From NCBI GenBank assembly GCA_007449985.2, contig VIIQ02000581.1, positions 310,001 through 374,000 of the forward strand: 64,000 nt of DNA. The letters run 5' to 3'. The position numbers and the translations under genes were made by a program. Positions 33,379 to 45,012 of the stretch are shown piece by piece; position 1 is the first letter of the stretch, and every line of letters starts with the position of its first letter. Below the pieces are notes generated by a model that did no database searches, was not told the origin of the DNA, and saw only the letters and a program-made list of their open reading frames with translations. The stretch is from Desmodesmus armatus. Its lineage: Eukaryota > Chlorophyta > Chlorophyceae > Sphaeropleales > Scenedesmaceae.

Positions 33379-34871
33379 TCAGCTGGCTGCGGCTGCCACT
33401 GCTGCTGCCTGCCGATCAATCTCTGCCTGCAGGTCTGCCAGCAGTGCTGCCACCTGGCTCTTGAAGATGCTGCTGGTGTAGGGAGCCACAGCTGCGGGGA
33501 TGGACAGCAGCGGCTTCACTGCTAGAATGTGCTCAATCCGGCAGCCGCCACCGGACAGGGGGATGACCTGCAGCCATTGAGACAGCAAGACGACACTTTG
33601 TGATACACTGTGGGATGCGCGCACGAAACAAGGACCCTTGCTGTTGCATGGTCACTAGCCAGTTGCCAAGCTGCTGGTGCTTGCGGCGCATTTTGATGCA
33701 TGCATTGGGTGGTGCATTGACCTCCCTCCCCCCCCCCCCCCCGTACATGACTGCTGCTGGCACCATGTTGTTGTGTACAAGGTGGACCGCCGAGTCTGCA
33801 CATTAAGCTGCCTGCACCCTACCACTTTCATCGACCAAGCAGTCTTGACACCTCCTCCTCCCACTGCTGCCTGCAAACTGGCAAGCAATTGCCCCCCTCC
33901 TGCATGCTGGGTGCGACAGTTCGCATAATACCAACCAGAAACAACCCTGACAAGTCCAGCGACTGCTGCCTTTGCACTGCTGGTAGCTCCTCCCCTCTCT
34001 CCACCACACACCCCCTCACACACACATGCCCCACGAGCCCCCGTGCCATGTGCTGACCTGCCAGCGTCCCTCAAAGTCTCGCATGAAGCTTGACTGTGCC
34101 AGCGTGAACACCAGCAGCCGCTCCTCAGGCACCTCCATCACATTCAGGTGCACGTTGAACGTGCCCTTGAACGCAAGGAACTGCCACTTGCACGCCTACA
34201 GAGCACACAGTACAGGGCAGTCAGCACAGCGCTGTCGGACGACATAAGGCCTGCTTAGTTCAAACGCAACAGCACCGTAGCCACGTTGGCGACAGGTATG
34301 GCTGCAGCTGCACCTACTGAGAAGACATCGCCATGCTGCAAGCAAATGAAGTGTACTGCGGTACAAAGATGGCAAGTTGCAAACGCCGCAGCAAAGCCGC
34401 TGCTGTGCCTCTCTCATGCAGCCTGGCTGGCCAACAGCTACCCCGTACCTGGATGACTTGCTTGTCACCAGCATCCGTGAACAGGGTTTGAGAGCCAGAG
34501 ATGTTTCTGAACACCCGCGAGCAGCTGTCATAGTCTGTCAGGATATCAAACACCAGATCCGGGCCTGCTGCTGTCTCAATGACGCCCTTGACAGTTTGCA
34601 TGTCTTTTAGTACCCCTAGGAACTCCACTGATGGCTGCTGTACACTCTCCTCTGTGATCAAGGTGTCCTGGGCTGCTGCTGCTGTCCGATGACTATGTGT
34701 CCTGCTGGCCTTGCTGTCTAGGTGCAAGGCTGGCTGCTGTGGTACCATGCTGGGGCACCTTGCCTGCTTATGGTGCTGGTGTGTTTTGGAAAGCAACAAA
34801 GGTGATGCGACAGTCTTGGATCCTGCTGTGCTGGCTTGCATGGAGATGATGCCTTTGTGGCAGTGACGCAT
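33379..34871 (-). CDS. COQ10/START-like (SRPBCC) lipid-binding protein, copy 1
   Basis: Three exons, 34871-34449, 34195-34058 and 33567-33379 (TGA), all phase 0, give 249 aa. The first ~65 residues are Ser/His/Thr/Ala-rich without acidic residues, a probable plastid or mitochondrial leader. Then comes the SRPBCC (polyketide cyclase/COQ10) fold: PDLVFDILTDYDSCSRVFRN, the helix-strand unit typical of the family, a strand region FLAFKGTFNVHLNVMEVP, SFMRDFEGRWQ, and a C-terminal helix after VAPYTSSIFKSQV. Members bind hydrophobic ligands in a deep cavity; COQ10 chaperones ubiquinone, plant plastid relatives are little characterised. The ligand cannot be told. Its neighbour at 35557-37108 is a tandem paralogue. 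The start could also be the second Met (34841). Confidence 0.8.
33728..33742. repeat. C15 homopolymer in an intron
   Basis: Fifteen consecutive C residues lie in the intron between exons 2 and 3 of the first COQ10/START-like gene; on the transcribed strand this is a G15 run. Confidence 0.85.
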
Positions 34872-35556
34872 GCCTGATGCTGTTTATGTGGCCAGTACGA
34901 GGGCGTCGCTGCAAAATCAAACAGCAACCTTGGAATGTAGAGAAGTACGAAAGGTATCCGAGGGATTTGTGCCGCTTGATGACCCGGAGACAATCCGTCT
35001 GCTACAGCTTGAAGATGAAGAGATCCAGACAGCAAAGCACAGACAGAAGGGCACAGAATATTACAGTCTGAGCTTTAAAGAGCACACGAGTGGCGCCGAT
35101 TACAGCCTGGCAGTTGGTACAATTGCACAACCCTCAACCGTCCACATGAACTGCGGCAGCTCAGCTAGAACTTGCAAACTTGATGGAACACAACCTTTCA
35201 AGCGGCACCAATTATGTCAAGCTGCACCAATTATGTTCCCACACCAGCCACTAGCCACCCTCATGACAAATTTGTTGTTACAGAGCGAGCCCATCCACTT
35301 CCAAATCAATCCACAGCGCAAGTATCAGTCAACATCTGCCAACCTGCCTACAACTCAGGCAACCCCCCTTCATGTGAAAGGCACCAGCGGATACCCAACA
35401 GGACAGAACCACCCAACCATCCTGCGCACATCAATCCCCAAACGTGGGTGAAAGACCGTTCAGCAGCCAATATCTCCAGCAACCGCCAACACCAATTATG
35501 CATCCAATACCAACAACCATCCAGAAATTTGCAGCTGCTCAGTGCATCAACTACAC
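34872..35556. other. Spacer between the tandem COQ10/START-like genes
   Basis: No exon is seen. It holds the 3' UTR of copy 2 (TGTAA, minus strand, at 35278) and the promoter of copy 1. Confidence 0.5.
35278..35282 (-). terminator. TGTAA polyadenylation signal (candidate)
   Basis: TTACA on the plus strand, 275 bp after the stop of the second COQ10/START-like gene on the minus strand. Confidence 0.4.
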
Positions 35557-37108
35557 TCATGCAGCCCATCTCGCTTGTACCTGCCTGTTGAGCTCTGCCT
35601 GCACATCTTCTAGCAGATCAGCAACCTGCTTTTTGAAGATGCCGCCGGTGTAGGGGGCTACTGCTGCTGGGATGGGCAGCGAGGGCTGCACTGACAGCAG
35701 GTACTCGGCACGGGTGCCACCGCCCGCAAGAGCCTCCAACTGCATACACAATTCAGAGCAGCACAGTCTGCCAGGTCAAGCACTGTTTTTGTTTGGCAGG
35801 AAACACACGTGATACGCATAAGGAGGGCTCTGTCCAAGCCTGCATTATGCACCCAGTGTGTCAGTGTTGGGCTGCACATTGCCAGGATTACACCACTGCA
35901 GTGCTGCTGGCAGTTCACATCGAAGCTCGAAGCATCATGCTGCAGCAGATGTGTGCATATGAGAAACGCTATGTATTGCAACCCATGTGCAGTTTCAGCA
36001 GCGGTGCTGCTGTGCACAGTTGCACGTGCACGTGCACAGTTGCTCAGTCACTTGACTAGGCTACCGGCTCCTAGAGGAGCTCACTGCACAATGGTTCAGC
36101 ATGACTCACCTGCCACCGCCCTTCAAAGTTGCGCATGAATGATGACTCAGCTAGGGTGAACACAATCGTCTTGTCCTCGGGCACCTCCAAAACATTCAAG
36201 CGCACATCAAAGGTACCTGTAGCAGCAACAGCAGGCCACCAGCAGGCTGTCAGGCATGCAATGAATGCATTCACCAGCATGCCATGCAAGATCACAGTGT
36301 GCATGCAGGCTCAACAGCAGAGTCCAAATCAGATGCATGCAAGGGACTGCTACAGTGCTGTCATCAGTCTCACAGCACTTTGCTGGCTGTACACACAGTA
36401 AGACAACAGCAATGACCCACCCTTGAAGAACAGGAACTGCCACTTGCCAGCCTGCACATCAACAGACACAACAGCACAGACCAACCAGCATGGTTTGCAC
36501 TGATGGAGGGGGGCACTGTGCATGGCATGCCGCAGTGCAAGGCCGCCCTTAGCACCTGGAACAAGCACCTGCTATCAAATGCACCACACACGATACCAGG
36601 TACCTCAGCATTCGCCATGCGACCATGCATCCCACCAGGCAAGGCATTGCAGTCTGCCTTCCAAGTCATATTGCATGCATGTGCATTGTGCAGCGGCACA
36701 CAATGCTGCGCCCCGCTCCCCCACCTGCAACACCTGCTTGCCGCCTTCTGGCGTTTCCACTGTCTCAGACCTGGCTACACTCCTGAAGACGCGTGGGCAG
36801 CTGTCATAGTCTGACAAGATCTGGTACACCAGGTCAGGGTCTGCCTGTGAGGTGGTGATGAAGCCCCTGGCTGTTTGCATGTCATTCACAACCCCTAGGA
36901 AGTCCACTGATGGCTCCTGGTCGCTGTCTTCTGCCAGCTGCATGTCTCTGCTCTCCATTGCTGCTCTCCGCCTGCTGCTAGTGCTGCTCGCTGCCTGCCA
37001 GCCTGGACGTGCACATGGAGCTATGGGTCTGCTGCTGTTCAGCCTGTGACCCCTTGGTGCAGTGGCAGCAACCCCGCCACGCCCGCCGATCAGTGCTGTG
37101 CCCTGCAT
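35557..37108 (-). CDS. COQ10/START-like (SRPBCC) lipid-binding protein, copy 2
   Basis: Four exons, 37108-36725, 36451-36421, 36216-36110 and 35739-35557 (TGA), close in phase and give 234 aa. The ATG at 37108 is the first in frame; upstream codons lack an ATG. After an Arg/Ser-rich leader the protein matches copy 1 along its whole length: EPSVDFLGVVNDMQTARG, DLVYQILSDYDSCPRVFRS, GTFDVRLNVLEVP, SFMRNFEGRWQ and VAPYTGGIFKKQV. Copies differ in one intron: copy 2 has a 204-bp intron (36217-36420) in the middle of FFKG/TFDV where copy 1 reads straight through. Other exon boundaries are conserved. Function as for copy 1: hydrophobic-ligand binding, ligand unknown, organelle location likely. Confidence 0.8.
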
Positions 37109-37496
37109 GGATGCGATCAAGCTGTGAACAACTTGAGAAACTGGTTTCTTGTTGATGTTTGCGGTTGTGTTGAAAAACTGGACAGATTGTGACTGGGCGA
37201 CTGACGGGGACAGCGGCGGACGTTGCGCGATATACGTGGCGCTGTACAGATACCAACGCAATCACACAACAGTTTTTTCACATAACTATTTTGATGTCAA
37301 AACACCTGGTGCCCCATGTCCTTGGGCCCCTTTGAGTCACAGCTGCCCAGCAGTGCCAGGTTCTCCAAAAGCAGTGCCAAGTCAGCCAGCATTCAACCCT
37401 GCAGTGAAACCAAAACAAGGCACAACTCCATAAACACTTTACCAAATTGCAAGATGTGCCTTCTTCTTCCAAACAGCCACAAACTGATAAGAATAC
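37109..37496. promoter_or_regulatory. Spacer upstream of SRPBCC copy 2, downstream of CNX3
   Basis: No exon is seen in 388 bp. It holds the promoter of the gene to its left and the 3' UTR of the gene to its right; no individual element was recognised. Confidence 0.4.
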
Positions 37497-38679
37497 TCAA
37501 TCTTGCCTGCGCCACATGCCACTTTTGCCCCCTTCCTTAGACTCCAGCTGTAGGTCAGTGATGCGTATGCCCTTGCTCACTGCCTTTGCCATATCGTACA
37601 CAGTCAGTGCAGCAACAGCAGCACCAGTCAGAGCCTCCATCTCAATCCCAGTCTGGCCCACACACTTTGCAGTGGCCCTGATATCAACCGCATGGCTGGA
37701 CTCAACAAGCTGCAGGTCAACATTCACACTACTGATGAAGATGTTGTGACACAGCGGGATCAGCTGCGCTGTGGCTTTCGCCCCCTGGATCCCTGCGATC
37801 CGCGCAACACTGAGCACGTCTCCCTTTTTGATCTTGTTGGCTGCAACCTGCCTGTAGGCCTCTTCGCCTAGGTACACACGGCAGCTGGCCTGTGCAACGC
37901 GGCCTGTGCTGGCCTTTGCTGCCACATCCACCATGGAGGCCGTGCCTGAAGCATCTACATGGCTTAGCTGCATGGGTTCCTGTTGCCGGTTGCTGCTGCT
38001 GCTGCTTGCATCCGCCATTACTGCTGCTGCTCCTGATGCAGGCGGCTGCCTGTCAGGTACTGCTGTGCTGCCCTGCGCGCCATCCCATGCACCTGCCAGC
38101 TGCTGACCCACAGCTGCTGCAGGTGCATGCGCGGACTGTGCTGGGGGTTGGCTGTACCGCTGCAGCAGCTGCTGCATGTGCTGGACCTGGGCCTGCAGCT
38201 GCTGTGTGTACTGCCTGAGATCCTGCAGGACCTCGGCAGCATTTGCAGGAGGCTGCTGGACATGCTGCTGCTGTGCTGACGCAGGAGTGAATGGTGTTGA
38301 GGGCTGCGTGCTGTCCCAGGGGCCAGGGGGGAGGATGCCCTCTGCTACTGGGCTACTGTTGGGCCCCAAGCAGGTGCCCTCAGGAGCGAAGGGCACACCA
38401 AACACGTCTGCCATTTCCCTGTTGATTTCCTCCACCTGCACAGGTCAACAGCAGTGCAACAATTGCAGTGGCACCTCAGTCAAGCCCATACACAAAACCG
38501 CTGTTGGACTATCGGTTCAGGTGCATAGAGTCTCTGCTGACTGCTGAAGTGCTGGTGGCTGTAGCAGCAGCAGTGCAGAGCCAGCCCACCTCATTCACCC
38601 TGTTGGCAAGGCTCCGTGTTCCTAGCGCTGCTGCCCACGTAGGTTTGAGTTGAACCAGGCAGGATGACAGCCTGTACAT
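37497..38679 (-). CDS. CNX3: Cyclic pyranopterin monophosphate synthase (MoaC/CNX3), mitochondrial
   Basis: Two exons, 38679-38599 and 38435-37497 (TGA), both phase 0, give 339 aa. MoaC converts the cyclic intermediate made by MoaA/CNX2 to cyclic pyranopterin monophosphate, step 1 of molybdenum-cofactor synthesis; in plants it sits in the mitochondrial matrix. Exon 1 is a classic mitochondrial presequence (MYRLSSCLVQLKPTW). The last ~140 residues hold the family motifs: KKGDVLSVARIAGIQGAK, LIPLCHNIFIS, GQTGIEMEALTGAAVAALTV, YDMAKAVSKGI and SKEGGKSG, covering the substrate-binding His, Glu, Asp and Lys positions. Between lie ~150 residues of Gln/Ala/Ser-rich linker with a short coiled coil (NAAEVLQDLRQYTQQLQAQV), absent from bacterial MoaC. 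It is not fused to MoaA. Confidence 0.9.
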
Positions 38680-38949
38680 TGCACCTACGAACTGTGACAC
38701 TGTGGGCTGTGATCAATGACTTCCGGTCTGCTGTGGTGAGCAAAACCGATTGCGGTGTGCGGAAGAATGCGCTTAAACTGGTTTGGTGAAATAATGCCAT
38801 CGACCCAGATTGCAGAACTGGGCATGGGGTCCCTCAACTGTATTCCGTCAAGAAAGGGAGTTAATTGTACTGAAAACAAATGCGCCCGTTAAAGCGAATC
38901 GACTGCTGCAAAGTTTCCCAGGAGGAAAGTTTCCTCCTACTATACTTCT

Positions 38950-40883
38950 TCACATCGCCCACTGCATCAGCATGTTCCTGCAACAAGCACACACAAGAGA
39001 GAAACATTATTAGTTGAGCAGGTCTCGCAGTGTTCAGCTGGCCGTGGTTGCAAGCAGACCACCATCCCCTGCAACCCGACCATTCCCAACTGCGAGAACA
39101 CCCCTGTTGACAAAATGCTAGTAGTTGTCGTCCCATGAGCAGCAAGCACCCAACAGTGCTCTTACCTGCCAAAGTTCAGCAGGAAGAAGCCCAGCATTGG
39201 CTGCAAGCATCAGCAGAACAATCAGCTCATGTCAGTGTACGAACACAGTAACAAGATGCTGGCTGGTAGCACAGCTGTTGTTGAGGTCCACAACATGCAA
39301 CAAGCAGCATGTGACACTCAAAACATCACTTGTTCGATGCTTGACCTTGCAACCAAGCCACCAACAGCTGCGAAATATGCCATTGGGCAGTCTGCATAGG
39401 GTCTCCCGGCAACTTACAGAAAGGTCAATGCCTCCAATGGGTGGGATGATGCCCCTGAACAGCTGCAGGAAGGGGTCAGTCAGCTGCAATTGCAGACACA
39501 GCGCAGCGCAAATTTATGTCAGCAGCAGCCACACATGTGTTTTTGCTTCCACACACTCGATTGCTTGTAAGACTACCGCAACGGTGGCACTCAAACAACA
39601 AGTGACACAGCCCCTCCGAGCCATGGCCACCATTGGCGCTAATTGAGGCTTCCCAATGTTGCCAACTGCAACAACCGCAGGAGGCTTTCTGTTGAAGACA
39701 TGAGTTGCTGACCATGGTCAGCAGAACCAGCTGCACACCAAACAAAATGTTCGATTCCACCACCACAGCCAAACACAGCTGGAAATCAGCCCTTACCTGC
39801 CGCAGGGTGTTCCAAGGCTCAGCATACCAGTCGATGGTGCGGAACCAGCTCAGCAGGATGCGAACCGTCAGCACCACCAGGTAAATCTGCAGACATGCAC
39901 AGGCACCAGAGCAGGCGCGTACTGTAAGAAGGGGCAGGCCGAAACAAGCAGCAGGCAGCTGCTTCGCCTTGGCCTACGTATTCAGATGCCACTACTTCTT
40001 CAAGCAACTTGCATGCCAATACTGCAGGCTGCCAACAATGGCAGCCTACTGCCACCATATAGGCCCCCAAACATAGCCTGACTGAGACAGCCCCGTGCCG
40101 TTGCCAGCCTTGAGCAGTGTACAGCAGCACCAAGAGGTGCTGGCACTGCCCGGCAGGCCGGGCCTGACAATATGATGCAAGGCAACAATAACAAATCGGC
40201 AAACATCAGCAGACCGATGACTCCACATCCAGCCTGTGCCACAGCCCACTCACATCAACTGCCTTGGCAAGTCCATAGTAGATCTCTGCCTGGCCGCTGC
40301 TGGATGCCTTGATGACTGTGGTGCTGGCAAAGGGCAGCACTGCTGCCATGCAGCTGCATTGGGACTTCAGCTGCTGGATCAAGCTTGCCTGGCTCTCCTG
40401 CTGGCCCTCCTGCAAGTATAAAATCATGGTCAATAAAATTAAGTAACAAAGCAGGCATGGGGCAGTTTCGGGCAGTTGGAACCAAAGCGACAGTCTCCCC
40501 AAGCACAGACACCCTGGACGAAAAACAGGTCTCAGGTACCAGAATGAGTTACTGACCACGCAACGCATTGCAAAGCCAATTGCAAAAATTTCACTGCGAC
40601 CGTGCAACAAGAACGGTGTGGAGGGTGTGCGTGTTGCGTGTTGCAACCACTAACAGGCAACAAAACAGCCTGGCAACTTGAAGGTGCGGGTCAGCTCACG
40701 GCACCCCACCTGAGCAGTTGTTGCCTGCTGTGTCTGGTGTGACTGCCAAATTTGGCAGACAGCGGCTGCGAGCTTCCAGCTGCGAGGTGGTTGCTGCTGC
40801 ACAGCTGCTGCACACACCCTCACTGCCCGGTGCCTGACAGGCCTGCTGCTGCAACGGGTCTGGGCGCCAAAGGGAGCCCTCAT
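38950..40883 (-). CDS. YGGT/YLMG family plastid membrane protein
   Basis: Six exons, 40883-40710, 40409-40254, 39886-39797, 39483-39418, 39200-39166 and 38977-38950 (TGA), close in phase and give 182 aa. The first exon (MRAPFGAQTRCSSRPVRHRA) is a plastid-type leader. Exons 3-5 spell the YGGT domain: YLVVLTVRILLSWF, the first membrane segment, then WNTLRQLTDPFLQLFRG, IIPPIGGIDLS and PMLGFFLLNFG, the second segment. Plant and algal YLMG/Ycf19 relatives sit in plastid envelope or thylakoid membranes and affect nucleoid distribution or cytochrome assembly; bacterial ones lie beside cell-division genes. Which role applies is unknown. Another open frame continues past the stop to 38861 in a different phase and is not needed. 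Confidence 0.85.
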
Positions 40884-41287
40884 CGGCACTGCATGTGCAT
40901 GAAAAGTAATGTTGGCAACTTCAAATGCATGATTGTGCACTGCACACCGCATGTGCACAACCTGGCAAGCTTTCACCCCCTCCCACCTGCCATGTCTGTG
41001 ACTGGACCTGATCAACCCACCAAGAGCTGGATCAGATGTCTGGCTGCTATGCAAACTTCTCTGAACAAAGTTGAGTGTTGAGAGGCACGTTGATTGCACC
41101 CTATCGACCCTGCTGACCTAAGACCTCAGGGCTAAGACGCAAACGCTTCATTGGATCCCAAAGTTGTTGCTGGTAATGGCATACGTGTTGAACGTGGAAT
41201 CCATTGTTCCTTTTGCAGCAGAGGGGCTTTTGAGCCGGGGACGAGGTCTCATCGTCTCAAATTGTGCTCTCCCCGCGGCCTGCCCTG
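40884..41287. promoter_or_regulatory. Divergent promoter region between YGGT gene and unknown gene
   Basis: 404 bp separate two divergent start codons, so both promoters probably lie here. No element was recognised. Confidence 0.4.
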
Positions 41288-43239
41288 ATGGGCACGTTAC
41301 TTGCTCCTTCTGGAACGCAAGGGCCTTCTCTTGACGTGCAGGTGACCGGCCCCGACCTCCGCTTGCCAGCATTCCCAGCACAGCAGATGGAGAGCAGCAG
41401 GGCCATAAACTGGACACTGCACGTGGCCAGCTGCCCAACTGATGAGGTCCTGGGATTGCTACCAAAGTCACTTTGTTGCATGCTGCAGGTGCTCCAGGGC
41501 CTTGAGACTTACATCACAACAGAAAAGTTCCTGCACACGCTGGAAGCAGCCTCTGCTGAGTGGATTGATCTGTCAGACCACCAACAGCAGCCTCACAAGG
41601 GCTGGGGACCCAGCAGCTCGGAGCTGGAACTGTCAGAGGTAGGTTTCCTGCAGCTGACCTTGCTGCCAGCTGGGTGATGTCATGGGTGACTGCATGTACT
41701 TCAGGCACCCCTTCAGCAATTACGTAGTCTGGCGGAACTACACCTATGCATGCAGTAACCTGCGCGTCTTTAGTTCAACTGTTTGGATCCACACATAGCA
41801 ATTCTGCCCTTCTCGAAAGCTGAACAGGCTATCGGAGGTGCACACATGGCACCCGCTCACTCACGACTTCCGCATATTGTTGTGTACTTGCTCTGCAGGT
41901 CCAGCAACAGCAAGGATCCCCTGTCCAGCATGGTCAGCCTGTCCCACCTTCAGCACAGGCCAGTACCAGCAGCACCCAGCCAAGCATCAGCGCAAGCAGG
42001 AGTGGCAGCTTTCTAAGCCGCTGGCGCAGGTCAGCAACGGGTACAGATTGCTCTGCATCCAGCATCAGCAGCCCTCCCAGCACAGCAGCCGAGCTCAGCA
42101 GCAGGCCAGGGGCTGGCGAGGGCAGCAGCAACTCTGCAGGCAATGCCAGCCAGCCCAGCAGCAGTATGAGCACTGGCGTTGCAGCTGCCGCTAGCAGCAC
42201 CATCAGCACGTTCAAAGTGGTGGAGCCTCAAGCCCCTTTGACAGAGTCAATCATGCAGGAGCCCTTCGTGCTGGTGGGTTGAGGGCAGTGCCACCTGCTG
42301 GCTGTTTCTGTGATCTGCAGCCCTGGCAGCAATTGCCTCATTCTCCACCAGGGGGTCCTTGGTGTTGCCCACAAGTGGCCTCGCTGTTGCCCATGTTTGA
42401 AATATTCCGGACAGCAGGAGATGCAGCAGCAACAGCATCAAAAATAGATACGTGCCTGCCGCATCCTACACCAACACAATGTCCACTCAGCTCTAAGCTG
42501 CTCAACACCGGCCGTTGTTGCAATGCCATCATGCATCATGCTGTGCTGTGGTCTGTGCTGTCGTGCTGTCTTGTCAGGTGTCAGCTGATGATGCCATTGA
42601 GGGCATGGCCTACTACATCGCCCTCTACCTCAGCAGGGCCCCTGAGGCACGGTACATGGAGCCCAAGCAGCTGCAGGCAGCACTCAGGCAGACTATGACG
42701 GTGAGCAGCATGTGCCGGAGCAGGCTGTGCTTCACTAGGCCAGGCCATGGAGGTGTTGTGAAGGTGTCTGCTTGCAACATTCTGATATTGCTGATGGTAT
42801 ATTGCCCCTCAGTAGCGCCAGGGCCCACTCATCCAGGCAGACGGCTTGCGCAGCCGCTCCTGGTGTGGCGTATGGTCACAGCCCAGCAGTCTCTAAGAAG
42901 ATGTGCTGGGCATTTGGGGGCATGTGCGGCCAGCTAGTGTGCCTGCCGATATTGTTTCTGGTACGTACACATCATGTGGCACAGCTTCTCCATGCTGCTG
43001 CATCTTCTGCACACGCATCGACACAGCAAATCTGACATCTGCCATGTGCTGTGCTGCTTGTGCTGCAGGCGATAAGGCGCAGCCGCTACCGTGTGATCTG
43101 GGACTGGGGTCGCTGCCTGTACCGCTGGGGGGCTGTCAGCTACAGCGCCCTGCAGCTTTATGAGCACCCCTGGCTGGTCAGGGCAGTCGTTTGTGGGGTG
43201 TGGGCCTCCAGCAAGATGGCCTTTGGTGTGCTGTTCTGA
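41288..43239 (+). CDS. Conserved-looking protein of unknown function with C-terminal hydrophobic region
   Basis: Four exons, 41288-41638, 41899-42273, 42578-42700 and 43069-43239 (TGA), all phase 0, give 339 aa. ATG 41288 is the first after an upstream in-frame stop. Exon 1 has helical sequence (VLQGLETYITTEKFLHTLEA). Exon 2 is a Gln/Ser-rich low-complexity linker of 125 residues, open in frame across its length. Exon 3 reads DDAIEGMAYYIALYLSRAPE and exon 4 RVIWDWGRCLYRWGAVSY and HPWLVRAVVCGVWASSKM, ending within a hydrophobic helix. The ordered ends with clean splice sites argue for a real protein, possibly membrane-associated. I do not recognise the family and infer no function. Confidence 0.65.
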
Positions 43240-43761
43240 CCTCACCTGTGTACATCAGTGTGGTGACTGTGGAGTTGTGTACATGTATGTGTGTTGCATT
43301 GCTCATGCTGAGTGACGTGGGCGAGGCAGGGGGCCAGGATGCCTGCTTCTGGCAGTGTATTTGTGGTGGAGTGCGGCACGGTGTAGTGCTTTGGCTTGGC
43401 CGTGGACGTGAGAAGCCTGTCAGAGTGCCGCCGTTGTATAACACCAAGTGACTGTTGTACATTGCGGGTGACGTTAGTTTGACTGTGACGTAACTGACCT
43501 GGGCTGTGTTTGGAGTGGGTTCTGTTGCTGCCCCTGGGTTGTTGCTGCCACCCTGGCAACAGGCCTCTGGCTGGCTGCCCGCAGTGGCTGGCTGCCAACG
43601 CAATGCTGGACGGGCTGCGCTGTGCAGAGACCTGCTGGTGATATGCCACATCTCGTGCTTGTGGGGGAGGTTCAGACGGTCTTGTTGGTTCAAGCTGCGG
43701 GAGGTGTGGCCGCTGTCCAGTTTTCCGAGTGTGCAGTGTCTGTTCGTGTACCGCACGGTGT

Positions 43762-43857
43762 GGCACATGTGCTTTTTCCAGGTTTAGTGTACCAACAACT
43801 GTATGCAGCGGCACATGTGCTTTTTCCAGGTGTAGTGTACCAACAACTGTATGCAGC
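43762..43857. repeat. 48-bp tandem duplication
   Basis: Two adjacent 48-bp copies (ggcacatgtgctttttccag... to ...caacaactgtatgcagc) differ at one base (ggtttagtg versus ggtgtagtg). Each carries an acceptor-like tttttccag. Confidence 0.85.
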
Positions 43858-45012
43858 ATGGTTGTCGTCCTGACACTGCAATGCTGTGTGCTGACCATAC
43901 GTGTGTTTGTCTGGCCCTAGCGTGTAGCGTGCTGTGGTGTTGCGGTGCTTGTGAGACATAGTGTACTGTACGCATTAGTCAGCGTACCCAGTCAGCAAGC
44001 AGTGGCGACGTTAGTGGTAAATGGCAACGTGAGTGCTGCTGTCCACTGTGGCTACCGTATGGCTATCATATATATACTATATAGTGCCTGGATTGATTCT
44101 CAGCAGGGCACAGCAAGCTTGGGGCACGGGCAAAATTGTATGCTGATGTGGAAATAATAATAAAAACAGTATTCATACACAAACAGCATTTCGTACATGA
44201 TGCACACTTTGTTGCAAGGGGTGGCCACCCTTCACCATGGTGAATGGCCCCCATGAAAAAAGGGATCATGGTGATGAGTAGATGGCCTTGCACTGCAGAC
44301 GGGTGGTCCTGAAGGGTGTCATGTTTCATCAAGCATGCATTGACGAGGTTTTGCAGCCCCCGGTTCTTTCTGTGCAGGGGCCTGTCATTTTTGGCGTGTC
44401 AGTAAACCGCGGCACAGCAATTTGGGGTACAAGTGTTCAGGCAACCCAGGGTCATGTATCTCAAGGCTGTCTATGTGTTCGCAAGCTGTGAGTCGTTGCT
44501 TTCAAAACAACACAACCCACTGCGCACCTTGGACAAGCGAGCTGTACTTCAGGAGCTCACCGACAAGACCGACAAGGCCGCAACACCAATGAAGAAGCTT
44601 GTACATACCTGCTGGAGCATCGTTTGAGTCCGGAGGTGCGTTCCTTGTCCGCCTGGCTGTCACCTGCTTTCCTCAGCAATGGGTGTCCAGGCCCCCCACC
44701 TGCAGCAGCTCCAGCGCTTGGAATCGCCGTGTTGGCTTTGCGCGCCACCGACATTTGCACCAAGCATCTGCAGGATGCAAGGTTCGGGGCTCAGCAGCAC
44801 ACAGCAGGCCTCCTCTGTGGATCCTCCCATACTAGCATGTTGACAGCAGTAGTGCAGCTCAGCAGCTAGCCCTGAGCCAGCAACAATTCCTTTCTCGAAA
44901 TGTCATCCTATTTGTGTGTTTGAATTTTGCAGGTCATACTCGCGGCAACAAGGACATCCCTGCTGTTCAAGTGTCACCCACAGGCATGTTGCATACTGCT
45001 CAGCTAGCCCTG

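Noticed and set aside
37497..38679. Fused MoaA-MoaC (animal MOCS1-like) gene
   Set aside because: The N-terminal part has no radical-SAM Cx3Cx2C motif; it is a leader plus a low-complexity linker.
38861..38949. Extension of the YGGT protein to a stop at 38861
   Set aside because: The phase-2 donor at 39165 puts the last exon in the frame ending at 38950-38952 (NMLMQWAM); the longer frame would need a different phase.
38861..41099. YGGT gene as part of a bacterial-type division cluster
   Set aside because: The neighbours are unrelated eukaryotic genes with introns; no ftsZ/sepF-like partner is present.
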